Assembly: GCA_041657845.1 (NCBI GenBank)
Contig: JBBABD010000014.1
Span: 1-22,620 of the forward strand
DNA length: 22,620 nt
Origin: Parcubacteria group bacterium
GTDB lineage: Bacteria > Patescibacteriota > Minisyncoccia > Moranbacterales > JAKLHP01
Reading direction: 5' to 3'
The notes under the pieces were generated by a model, which worked only from the letters and a program-made list of their open reading frames with translations, made no database searches and was not told where the DNA came from. Position numbers and translations under genes: made by a program. Positions 1-7,267 of the stretch are shown in pieces. Positions within the stretch are counted from its first letter, which is position 1, and each line of letters begins with the position of its first letter.

Positions 1-876
1 AGGGAAGGTTCCTCCCCCAACCAAAGAAACACTGCTGGCGCTATGGTGAGGCGCCCGGAATGGCCTGGTAACAATCAGAGCTTCTCCTTTAGGCAGTTTT
101 CCAGAAATAGAAAATATTTTGGTTACTTCGAGGCTTTCGTCCAATGTCATTCTGGGAAGTATTGTCGGCATCGTCTTGGCCAGAAGCGTTTTCCCTGATC
201 CCGGAGGCCCGTTGAAAAGGACGTTATGTCCTCCGGCCGCAGCTATTTCAAGCGCTCTTTTGGCATGTTCCTGCCCTTTAATATGCGCCATATCCAATTC
301 ACAGCCGCCTTTTTTAATCAGGGAATCAACTTCTACTTTGGGATGAATTTTAATATTTTTTTCTCCTGACAAATGTCCGACCAGCGAATACAGGCTGTCG
401 ATTGGAATAACATCTATTCCTTCAACTACGCTGGCTTCGGATGCATTTTCTTTGGGAACATAAATTTCTTCTATTTTTTTATCTTTAGCTAAAAGCGTAA
501 TTGGCAACACCCCTTGAACCGGCCGGATTTTTCCATCCAACGCCAATTCTCCAATAAATAGTTTGTTTTTAAAATCAAAATTAATTTGGCTGGTTGCCAA
601 AAGGAATCCCAAAGCCATTGGAATGTCATAAATCGGAGTAAGTTTAGGAAGATCGGCGGGAGCCAAATTTACGGTAATCCTGCCGCATTGATAAGGAGGC
701 TTAAAGCCGCTATTTTTGATAGCAGAGCTAACTCGGTCGCGCGATTCTTTGATAGAAGTATCCGGAAGCCCGACAATGGTAAAATTGTGAAGTCCTTGGC
801 CTAAAACATCTACTTCCACTTCGACTATTTCGCTCGTTAGCCCGATGGTTGCCGCGGAAAATAATTTCGAAGGCAA
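1..876 (-). CDS. comM: ComM/YifB-family Mg-chelatase-like AAA+ ATPase, N-terminal 292 codons (gene runs off the left edge)
   Basis: ComM/YifB proteins are hexameric AAA+ helicases; ComM promotes branch migration when incoming DNA recombines during natural transformation. The minus frame is open from 876 to position 1, about 292 of the usual ~500 residues. Visible are the N-terminal ChlI-like domain (IVEVEVDVLGQGLHNFTIVG, then GLPDTSIKESRDRV, SAIKNSGF and ITVNLAPADLPK), the Walker A loop FNGPPGSGKTLLAKT, and the conserved RPFRAPHHSASSVSLVGGG near the edge. The catalytic Walker B region and C-terminus lie outside the window. No ATG is available; TTG at 874-876 gives a start (MPSKLFSAATIG) that matches the family N-terminus, but no Shine-Dalgarno sequence precedes it. 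It is the last visible gene of the minus-strand run that contains the VirB4/pilin genes, after an 85-bp A+T-rich gap. Family assignment is firm; a role in DNA uptake here is inference. Confidence 0.93.
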   Translation of the reverse strand, partial: MPSKLFSAATIGLTSEIVEVEVDVLGQGLHNFTIVGLPDTSIKESRDRVSSAIKNSGFKPPYQCGRITVNLAPADLPKLTPIYDIPMALGFLLATSQINFDFKNKLFIGELALDGKIRPVQGVLPITLLAKDKKIEEIYVPKENASEASVVEGIDVIPIDSLYSLVGHLSGEKNIKIHPKVEVDSLIKKGGCELDMAHIKGQEHAKRALEIAAAGGHNVLFNGPPGSGKTLLAKTMPTILPRMTLDESLEVTKIFSISGKLPKGEALIVTRPFRAPHHSASSVSLVGGGTFP

Positions 877-961
877 ATTTTTTATAATTTTAAATTCTAA
901 ATTTTAAATATTTAGAAAATAAAAATTAATTTAAAATTTATAATTTTATTGCGTAACTTCA
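877..961. other. A+T-rich spacer with imperfect inverted repeat
   Basis: This spacer is almost pure A+T. Its left part (TTATAATTTTAAATT near 882-896) is nearly the reverse complement of its right part (AATTTAAAATTTATAA near 931-946), so the RNA could fold into a long weak A-U hairpin between the 130-aa gene and comM. There is no G+C-rich stem with a U tract, so it is not a convincing terminator. Confidence 0.35.
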
Positions 962-1354
962 TCATTCCGTATCATCGGACAAGGCAATTCTTATCAGTGT
1001 CGTCCCGATATTGACAGGCAGAACGCTTAAAATCCAATCAAACACGCTTCCCAACAACTCCGGCAAAACAATTCCCAAGAGATTCGCGCTTGGATTCTTC
1101 GTTTTTTTCGATCCAAAATAAAGAAAAAGAATCAAACCAAAACCGAGATTCACAATAATACTTAAAATGGGAATCAAGCCAACAATATCGCATAATACTG
1201 CCACAAGAAGAATTACCCAGTGTTTCGAAAGCTTTTCTTTAAAAGATAAAGCTACTGACGTTGCCTTTTTTACAGGATTAACAGATTGGCTGGATTTCCC
1301 ATTATTTCTGGCATTGACCAAATTCATCGAGTTTTCCGCTTCATTCTCGTTCAT
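962..1354 (-). CDS. Small hypothetical membrane protein with two hydrophobic segments, next to virB4
   Basis: No family is recognised. The 130-aa product has a polar, Ser/Asn/Lys-rich N-terminus of about 45 residues, then hydrophobic segments at roughly 47-65 (WVILLVAVLCDIVGLIPIL) and 66-81, a basic loop (GSKKTKNPS) and a moderately hydrophobic amphipathic stretch (LLGIVLPELLGSVFDWIL). It ends in an acidic tail. The topology fits a small inner-membrane accessory protein. It begins 53 bp after the virB4 stop in the same direction, so it is probably co-transcribed. ATG at 1352-1354 is used; there is no clear Shine-Dalgarno sequence. A later in-frame ATG at residue 10 cannot be excluded. TGA is its stop codon, which argues against a recoded TGA in this genome. 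Confidence 0.7.
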   Translation of the reverse strand: MNENEAENSMNLVNARNNGKSSQSVNPVKKATSVALSFKEKLSKHWVILLVAVLCDIVGLIPILSIIVNLGFGLILFLYFGSKKTKNPSANLLGIVLPELLGSVFDWILSVLPVNIGTTLIRIALSDDTE

Positions 1355-1407
1355 AGCAAATATGGAAACAATAGTAAATTAATAGCTATTTGTATATTTT
1401 ATAGAGA

Positions 1408-3225
1408 TTATGAATTTTCTTCATCGAATTCTTTTTTCGCTTGTTCGATTTCAAGAAGTTGATTAGGATCAGTCGTAATGACCTGATCCTCGCTATAAGA
1501 AGCGATAACTTTGATTGCCGCATGTTTTGCTCCGGCAAAGAAAATTCCTTCCCCAACATTGCTTTCCAGCAAAAGAAATTTTTCCTGATCGGTAAGATAA
1601 AATGTTTCCAATATTACATCTATTGCCGCCGGAGATTGGCGAAGCAAAAGTTGAAGTGAAGAGTTGGTAACGATCGGCTTTCCGTACCTAGAAGACATAA
1701 AATCGGCAATATCCTGAGTAATGGTAGTAAGCCCGGTAAAATATTTTCGGCAGCGTTTCGCTATTCCAAACAAGAAAGATGCGGCATCGTCGTGTTTCAT
1801 CATTACCCAGGCCTCATCCACGATAACCAAGCGCTTTTTCATATTAGAACGCATCTCATTCCAGATAAATTGAAGAACGACAAACATGGCAATTGGACGA
1901 AGTTCGTCTTCCAAATCCCTAATGTTGAAAACTACCATCTGGTTATCAATCCTAACATTAGTCGGATGATTGAGAAATCCGGAAAAGATTCCTTCCGTAT
2001 ATTTTTCAAGCCTCACTGACAATGAGTCAGCGCCTTCCATATTGCTCAAAACTTCATATAAATCGGACATCGTTGGAAAAGAATTGGGCGTAAAATTCTG
2101 AAAATTGCTCTGTGCGGTGATATCGCGAAGTGAATATGTTTCCCTAATTGCCCTGTCTAGAATAGAGTCTTCTTCCGGAGTGACAGAACCCAGCATTATA
2201 TGGAGAAGACCGATAAGACTGGCTATGTTATTTCTTATTATATCTTCAGGATCTTCATCTTCTTTTATTTTTGGAAGGTCGAACGGATTAAGACGGGAAT
2301 CGGAATTGAGCGATATTCGAATAAAAGTCCCTCCGACAGTTTCGCATAAATATTTGTACTCATTCTCCGGATCAACAATGATAACATTAGTTCCTATCAT
2401 CATTGAACGAAAAGCTTCTAATTTTATAGCGTAACTTTTTCCGGCGCCAGATTTGGCAAAAACAACCATATTAGCATTCTCCATCTTGAAACGATCAAAA
2501 AGAATAAGGCTATTATTGTGCCTGTTCATGCCATAGAGAATTCCGTCATTTGATGAAAGATCGGATGAAACAAATGGAAATGTAGTTGAAAGAGGAGAAG
2601 TGTTTAGGTTATTAGCCACATCCAGTTCATCATTGGCCAGCGGAAGTGTTGAAGAAAATCCCGATTCCGCCCTAAGTATGGCAGGTTTCATATATACCAT
2701 TTGGGCTTCCATAATAGCCTCAATTTCCTTGCTTAATTTTTCTATCTCTTTCACGTCTTCTCCATAAACAGTTATGTAGATTCCGAATCTGAAAAATTTT
2801 TCGGTTCCTTGCATCAATTGATCGCGAAGTTCCTCTATATTTTGAATCGCAGATTCAAGTATTGGGTCGCGTATTTTCCCGCCTTCCTGCTCAATCTGAA
2901 TCTGAGATTCTACTTGCGTCGCGCTTTTCCTCAGATTTTTCAAGATCTCCCTAGTATCAACAGGGTGCATATACATCGCAATGTCCATGGGAAAATCAAT
3001 ATTTACAATAGGAGAAAACCAGCTGGTTCTTAAATATTTTGGATAGGCAATAACAAAAATAGTTTTTGCAAAAATACCTCCAATCTGAATATAATTGGCA
3101 GTAACTTTCATTGCTGCGGGAGCAATGAGATCTTTTACTGTAGCAAGCCCCTCCTGATAAATTTTTTCATTCTCAAGCATCTCGTCTTTTTCTTGATTTT
3201 TTTCCGATTTTTTTCCAAAAAGCAT
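1408..3225 (-). CDS. virB4: VirB4/TraC-type secretion ATPase
   Basis: VirB4 ATPases energise pilus assembly and substrate movement in type IV secretion systems at the cytoplasmic face of the membrane. The 605-residue product has an N-terminal VirB4-like domain (about 25-200), Walker A FAKSGAGKS at 256-264, the segment VIIVDPENEY at 281-290, Walker B LVIVDEAW at 466-473 with the D-E pair at 470-471, and the sensor-like TTITQDIADF at about 500-509. All core ATPase motifs are intact and the length is in the lower part of the family range. It starts 6 bp after the TraC-like gene without a recognisable Shine-Dalgarno sequence, suggesting translational coupling. Its partners are the PrgI-like and pilin-like proteins upstream. 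No VirD4 coupling ATPase is seen, so whether it moves DNA, protein or only pilins is open. Confidence 0.93.
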   Translation of the reverse strand: MLFGKKSEKNQEKDEMLENEKIYQEGLATVKDLIAPAAMKVTANYIQIGGIFAKTIFVIAYPKYLRTSWFSPIVNIDFPMDIAMYMHPVDTREILKNLRKSATQVESQIQIEQEGGKIRDPILESAIQNIEELRDQLMQGTEKFFRFGIYITVYGEDVKEIEKLSKEIEAIMEAQMVYMKPAILRAESGFSSTLPLANDELDVANNLNTSPLSTTFPFVSSDLSSNDGILYGMNRHNNSLILFDRFKMENANMVVFAKSGAGKSYAIKLEAFRSMMIGTNVIIVDPENEYKYLCETVGGTFIRISLNSDSRLNPFDLPKIKEDEDPEDIIRNNIASLIGLLHIMLGSVTPEEDSILDRAIRETYSLRDITAQSNFQNFTPNSFPTMSDLYEVLSNMEGADSLSVRLEKYTEGIFSGFLNHPTNVRIDNQMVVFNIRDLEDELRPIAMFVVLQFIWNEMRSNMKKRLVIVDEAWVMMKHDDAASFLFGIAKRCRKYFTGLTTITQDIADFMSSRYGKPIVTNSSLQLLLRQSPAAIDVILETFYLTDQEKFLLLESNVGEGIFFAGAKHAAIKVIASYSEDQVITTDPNQLLEIEQAKKEFDEENS

Positions 3226-3231
3226 AAAAAG

Positions 3232-3921
3232 TTAATTTAATTCTATTTTATCAACATCTTTAATTATAACGCTCTTATAAACATTAGGGTTATATGAATT
3301 ATACATAAGTTCTACTATTTCCTCGGTTTTTAGCGGAACTATTTTTAGCCCAATTCCGCTAAGTCCGGAAATAACGTGATCAACTCTTTGCCAAAGCTGG
3401 TTTTTATATGTTTCAAAATTTTCTTTTTTTCTTGAAATCTCCTGTTTTGGAGAAAAAATTGATGAAACTTTGTCAAAAATTCCGCCTTCCTTGTTTTCTA
3501 TCGGAGAAAATGGAACAACTATGTAAAAAAGTTTCGTCATTATATTTGAAATCTCGGTTAGATTTTTAATAAAATTCCTATATTCGGAAATTTGAAGTTT
3601 TAGCAATTCATTCGTCTGTTTTTTTTCTTTTTCTCCGAGAAAATCAAGATATGGTTCAATATTCAATCTTCTTGAGCTTATCAGGATTTGAGTTGAAAAA
3701 TCAAGGGAATTGAGAAATCCTTGATATTGTTGGATGATTGCATCCTGTTCGTCCGTAGATTTTAAATCAAAATTGATGGAAGAAACAAGCATAACCGATC
3801 TCAGCGAACTGTTTTTGAGGATGATGACTCCATCTTTTATTTCTTCAACATCAACATATTGCTGAGTGCTAGTCCCAGAATTTGCTTCTCTGATAAGTTT
3901 TTTTGAATGTAGATTTTCCAT
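3232..3921 (-). CDS. TraC-like accessory protein preceding VirB4
   Basis: The 229-aa product is soluble, with no signal peptide or membrane helix. It begins with a polar stretch, then a beta-rich segment (YVDVEEIKDGVIILKNSSLR) and a helical stretch (DEQDAIIQQYQGFLNSLDF) of the type found at the N-terminus of TraC/VirB4 proteins. A basic region of about 35 residues follows (KVSSIFSPKQEISRKKENF). No P-loop is present. In Patescibacteria this kind of protein, often labelled TraC-like, sits between a PrgI-family gene and virB4. Taken with the 605-aa VirB4 it totals about 830 residues, the size of a full-length TraC, so it may be a detached extra N-terminal domain; that is inference. Spacings are 6 bp on each side, indicating tight co-translation. 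No Shine-Dalgarno sequence is visible. Confidence 0.75.
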   Translation of the reverse strand: MENLHSKKLIREANSGTSTQQYVDVEEIKDGVIILKNSSLRSVMLVSSINFDLKSTDEQDAIIQQYQGFLNSLDFSTQILISSRRLNIEPYLDFLGEKEKKQTNELLKLQISEYRNFIKNLTEISNIMTKLFYIVVPFSPIENKEGGIFDKVSSIFSPKQEISRKKENFETYKNQLWQRVDHVISGLSGIGLKIVPLKTEEIVELMYNSYNPNVYKSVIIKDVDKIELN

Positions 3922-3927
3922 AATATG

Positions 3928-4398
3928 TTACTTTTGTTTCTTTTCTCTATTTCGCCTGATTATTTCCATCATTTTCTCATTTCTCTCCTTTCCTTCAGAA
4001 TCCAAAGTTCTCGCCAAATCTTTCAGACTATCCGCCAACATTTCTCTTTTTTCTTCCTTTTTTTCTTCCATAACATTCTCTTGAAAGACGGCCTTTTTCT
4101 TACTTTTATTTTTTTTAATGTAATCCCGTTTCCAAATATAAACTTTTGGCTTAAAAGCAAAAGTTACCCCCCACAGAATAAACTTTACAAGCGGCTGGCC
4201 ATGAGGACGGTAGAAAGCCAGCGCACAAAAAATTAAAGCAACCGGAACAGCAGAAATAAAAAACGTAACCCGATCAAGAAGACCCCAGGAAATAAGAAGA
4301 ACAGCACCCATTCCAAACATCCACAAAAGCTGTTTGGCAGTAAATGGCCCTGCTATCTTGTCTTCTACATCTATATGTTGAGGAACGTTAAATAACAT
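3928..4398 (-). CDS. PrgI-family membrane protein (VirB3-like position)
   Basis: The 156-aa protein opens with FNVPQHIDVEDKIAGPFTAK, a hallmark of PrgI-family proteins. Two adjacent membrane helices follow (about 24-41, LLWMFGMGAVLLISWGLL; and 46-63, VTFFISAVPVALIFCALAFY), then RPHGQPLVKFILWGVTFAFKPKVYIWKRD. The C-terminal ~50 residues are highly charged, coiled-coil-like (KKNKSKKK, EEKKEEKREM) and cytoplasmic. PrgI-like proteins occupy the VirB3 slot in Gram-positive type IV secretion systems, docking the VirB4 ATPase to the membrane. Here it lies directly before the TraC-like and VirB4 genes, which supports that role. The start ATG at 4396-4398 has no Shine-Dalgarno sequence. Confidence 0.88.
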   Translation of the reverse strand: MLFNVPQHIDVEDKIAGPFTAKQLLWMFGMGAVLLISWGLLDRVTFFISAVPVALIFCALAFYRPHGQPLVKFILWGVTFAFKPKVYIWKRDYIKKNKSKKKAVFQENVMEEKKEEKREMLADSLKDLARTLDSEGKERNEKMMEIIRRNREKKQK

Positions 4399-4432
4399 CG
4401 AAAATTGTAAATTAATTGTTGATCATTGAAAA

Positions 4433-5308
4433 TTATTTTAGTAGATTTGCTATTTGTCTAACAATCACCAGTGATGCCAAGGCAATGGTTATTCCAATAA
4501 TTGAATAGGTGACAATTTTTTTCCCAGTTTTCGCCCTATCTTCGTCTCCAGCTGAAGTAAGATACATTATTCCTCCGACGATTAGCATAATAAGGGTTAA
4601 TACTCCGATTATCGCCAGGAGAAAATTCAGGAAATTCAAAGAAATTTGAGTAAGAGACAATGAGCTGCTTAATTCCGAACTGGTTGCGTTCCATCCCAGA
4701 ATTGATGAAATTTCTTTCAAAAAAGAAGGGGCGGCAATTCCAATTGCCAATCCAATCATTGAAGCAAATATTGAACCTTTGGCGATCTTCATCCTCCCTT
4801 CGTCTCCAGCTGATGTGATATAAAATACCCCTCCCAGAACAATGAAAATTATCGAGAGTACGACGATTATGCTTCGAAGCGTGCTTAAAATATTCGTTGC
4901 CAATCCTTCAACTGTATCATATCTAAGAGGATTGGGAAATTCAATTGGCGCGGTAGAAGAAGTGCCGGCAGTGCCGGATGTATAGTTATTCAACGCTTCG
5001 TCAATATTGAGACAAGCTCCATCTTCAAAAGCGCAATTATCATCTTCATTACATGAATCTTCATCGGTGCCATAACTGCTGCATGATTTTGAAGTTTTAG
5101 CAACACAAACATAATTACTTGAAATTTTTTGGCAAGATCCCTCTTCGTTACTCTTGGTACAACAATCTAATATAGCAACAGGTTTATTGTTATAATTCTT
5201 TTCATTGCAAGCAGTCACATAAGAGCAGGCTGCCAAAGTAACCTGACTGCTCAAAAATATTCCGAAGCATATTGCCAAAAAAAATACTAATAATTTTGTT
5301 TTTGTCAT
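4433..5308 (-). CDS. Secreted Cys-rich protein with two fused VirB2-like pilin modules
   Basis: The 291-aa product starts with a signal peptide (LLVFFLAICFGIFLSSQVTL, likely cleaved near A26/A27). An ectodomain of about 75 residues follows with ten cysteines (C28, 34, 49, 50, 59, 68, 76, 86, 92, 99), enough for five disulfides. After a Ser/Thr/Gly linker come two copies of a two-helix module, each centred on a matching loop: GGVFYITSAGDEGRMKIAKG at 159-178 and GGIMYLTSAGDEDRAKTGKK at 245-264. The same motif occurs once in the next gene upstream. This is the VirB2/TrbC-like pilin signature common in Patescibacteria. The two copies share a 16-bp identical DNA stretch (4540-4555 and 4798-4813), consistent with internal duplication. 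A fused double pilin could be a tip, anchor or channel subunit; that is inference. No Shine-Dalgarno sequence is seen. Confidence 0.82.
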   Translation of the reverse strand: MTKTKLLVFFLAICFGIFLSSQVTLAACSYVTACNEKNYNNKPVAILDCCTKSNEEGSCQKISSNYVCVAKTSKSCSSYGTDEDSCNEDDNCAFEDGACLNIDEALNNYTSGTAGTSSTAPIEFPNPLRYDTVEGLATNILSTLRSIIVVLSIIFIVLGGVFYITSAGDEGRMKIAKGSIFASMIGLAIGIAAPSFLKEISSILGWNATSSELSSSLSLTQISLNFLNFLLAIIGVLTLIMLIVGGIMYLTSAGDEDRAKTGKKIVTYSIIGITIALASLVIVRQIANLLK

Positions 5309-5333
5309 ATTATTTTATTCAAAAAATTATTTT

Positions 5334-5780
5334 CTATTTACATTTAAATTTATTCCAGCTTTCCACTTTGATGCCCAAAGCTCCGCCCTCATCGCCGGAT
5401 CCTCTGGTTCCCATCACCCACATTACCGTGTTTATCATCAGCCAAGATCCGAGAATTATCGAAAATCCGATTAGCACGCTTTTGAGCAAACTCTTGGCTG
5501 TCGTCATCATCCCTTCATTCCCCGCCGAAACAATATAGACTACTCCGGCAATAACCAGCATTACCAGCGCCACAAAAACCATTATCGTAAACCCGTAATC
5601 AATAAGACCTTTGATTCCAACAATAAAATCGCATAAAGTGCACATTGTTCCTCCTTGATCGCTTCTCCCGCAAGGAACCAACGGCGAGGCGTAAGAAATA
5701 GCCGGAAACAATAAAACAGCCAAAACTGAAACAAAAATAAAAGAAAAAATTAGAATTTTAAAATTTAGAATTTTAATCAT
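5334..5780 (-). CDS. VirB2/TrbC-like pilin subunit, single module
   Basis: The 148-aa product has a signal peptide (ILIFSFIFVSVLAVLLFPAI, cleavage likely after ISYA), a short mature N-terminus with three cysteines (VPCGRSDQGGTMCTLCDF), and two membrane helices (about 57-80 and 94-113) separated by VVYIVSAGNEGMMTTAKS, the same loop found twice in the neighbouring 291-aa protein. The tail is hydrophilic, ends KFKCK and holds the fourth cysteine. VirB2-like pilins are inserted in the cytoplasmic membrane and extruded into pili by VirB4-type ATPases. It lies 25 bp upstream of the double-module gene, so both are made from one transcript, presumably as major and specialised subunits. ATG at 5778-5780 is the start; the preceding bases (AACCTCCG) are not a Shine-Dalgarno sequence. 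Confidence 0.8.
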   Translation of the reverse strand: MIKILNFKILIFSFIFVSVLAVLLFPAISYASPLVPCGRSDQGGTMCTLCDFIVGIKGLIDYGFTIMVFVALVMLVIAGVVYIVSAGNEGMMTTAKSLLKSVLIGFSIILGSWLMINTVMWVMGTRGSGDEGGALGIKVESWNKFKCK

Positions 5781-5807
5781 CGGAGGTTGTTTAAAAAAAT
5801 TTAAATG

Positions 5808-7250
5808 CTATTTTCGCATTAATACGCTGACTCTGCTCGCCGCGATGTTCAGTGCTTCATAAACAGTTTGCTTCCCCAAATTTACGGAATCAATCATTTC
5901 TGCCAATATATTTTCCGTCTGCGATGAATCCCGCTGGTACCAGCTTTTAGCGATTAGATTTCCATAGGCAAAAGCCCCAAGAATTACATCATTTTTCTGT
6001 TTTTCAATAAGATCTCTTCTGGCCGCCGGCTTTACTGTATCTTTGAGATAAGTGTCCGCAGGATCGAATTTTGTCGGAAAGCTGGCTTGATTTCCATTTA
6101 AACTATTAACCAATGTGACACTTTCGTTGTTTTTGAAAGTAAGATACTTCAAAAATTGCCATGCTTCAAATATTCTAGTCTGGTTATAATTTCCTTCGGT
6201 TAATCCATTTTTTGCAAGGTTGTTTTTTTGATTCTGAGAAAGAACTTTATTTTTTGACACTGCCATAGCCCAATAATTTGCATAATTGACAGGATTGTTC
6301 AGGGAAAGCTGGGGGACTTGCGCTATTGCAAAATTAAGCTTTGAATTTTTATTTTTTATGGCGCTGTATTGCCAGGAATAATTTATCATCATTGCCGCTG
6401 TTCCCTCATAGAAAGCATCCACGGAATAATGCATTCTTGGATTCCAAGTATAAACAGAAGAGTTTCTCTTGGAAAATTGGGTATAGAATTCAAGCGCACT
6501 TTCTCCAGCTCTCACGCTTTGTCCGCTAGCATTATTAGTAAACTTATCAAAAGTTGCTTCCGTTTTAGCACTGTTGGTCATTTGAACTCCATTTTGGAAC
6601 ATAATCAAACTGAGAATATCTGTAGCCCTGTTGATGTTGTAAGCAGTACCCATTGCCGCTCCTGCTTGAGTTATGTTATCAAATTGGTCTATCCTTGTTA
6701 TCTTCTTGATGTCTTTATTAAACTCATCCCAAGTTCTTGGAGGAGTTGTGATGCTCGCAGCATTAAAAATATCTTTGTTATAATAAAGCGCCAATGAATC
6801 AACAGACAGAGGAACAGCATATATTCTTTTATCCGAAAGAAAATCTTGAGCCGCCACATCCACAAAATTATTGCGGTATTCATTCTCATTAATAAGCCAA
6901 TCGGGAGCTGGCTCGATTTTATCCTTGTAGGATGGGATCCAAGTATTGCCAATCCAGAAAATGTCCGGGCTTTGCCCTGAAGCAAGAGCGTTTATCAAAT
7001 CATTATTATAGGAATCAATGGTGAATTTTCTGTATTTTATTTCTCCAATATGGGGATTCAGTTTTTTATACTCATTGGAAATATTGTCTAATGATTCGCT
7101 ATTATCAAAAACTCCCCAAATTTCTAAATCAACCTTATACGCCGGGTTGCTTGTTTTTAAGCCGCATCCGGAAAAAACAAACAGAGATGCGACAAAAGCG
7201 AATGCAACGATGGTTTTGGCTTGCTTGAAAGCAATTTTTTTTATTTTCAT
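5808..7250 (-). CDS. Extracellular solute-binding lipoprotein, family 1 (sugar-type)
   Basis: The 480-aa product has a lipoprotein signal peptide: basic MKIKKIAFKQ, a hydrophobic core, and the lipobox FSGC with Cys29 as the predicted lipidated residue. The -3 position is F rather than the usual L. The mature part matches the MalE/UgpB-like fold: VDLEIWGVFDNSESLDN, NALASGQSPDIFWIGNTW, YAVPLSVDSLALYYNKDIFN, PPRTWDEFNKDIKKI and later GTAAMMINYSWQY. Such proteins normally deliver sugars or polyols to an ABC transporter, but no permease or ATPase gene is nearby. Instead it sits 27 bp before the pilin gene and 17 bp after a methyltransferase. It may capture a ligand at the surface for another transporter or have been recruited to the secretion module; the substrate cannot be read from the sequence. 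Confidence 0.88.
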   Translation of the reverse strand: MKIKKIAFKQAKTIVAFAFVASLFVFSGCGLKTSNPAYKVDLEIWGVFDNSESLDNISNEYKKLNPHIGEIKYRKFTIDSYNNDLINALASGQSPDIFWIGNTWIPSYKDKIEPAPDWLINENEYRNNFVDVAAQDFLSDKRIYAVPLSVDSLALYYNKDIFNAASITTPPRTWDEFNKDIKKITRIDQFDNITQAGAAMGTAYNINRATDILSLIMFQNGVQMTNSAKTEATFDKFTNNASGQSVRAGESALEFYTQFSKRNSSVYTWNPRMHYSVDAFYEGTAAMMINYSWQYSAIKNKNSKLNFAIAQVPQLSLNNPVNYANYWAMAVSKNKVLSQNQKNNLAKNGLTEGNYNQTRIFEAWQFLKYLTFKNNESVTLVNSLNGNQASFPTKFDPADTYLKDTVKPAARRDLIEKQKNDVILGAFAYGNLIAKSWYQRDSSQTENILAEMIDSVNLGKQTVYEALNIAASRVSVLMRK

Positions 7251-7267
7251 AGATATTGTGCTAAAAA

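Noticed and set aside
6369..6797. 142-codon plus-strand frame inside the solute-binding protein gene
   Set aside because: Antisense to a well-supported lipoprotein gene, with no start signals.
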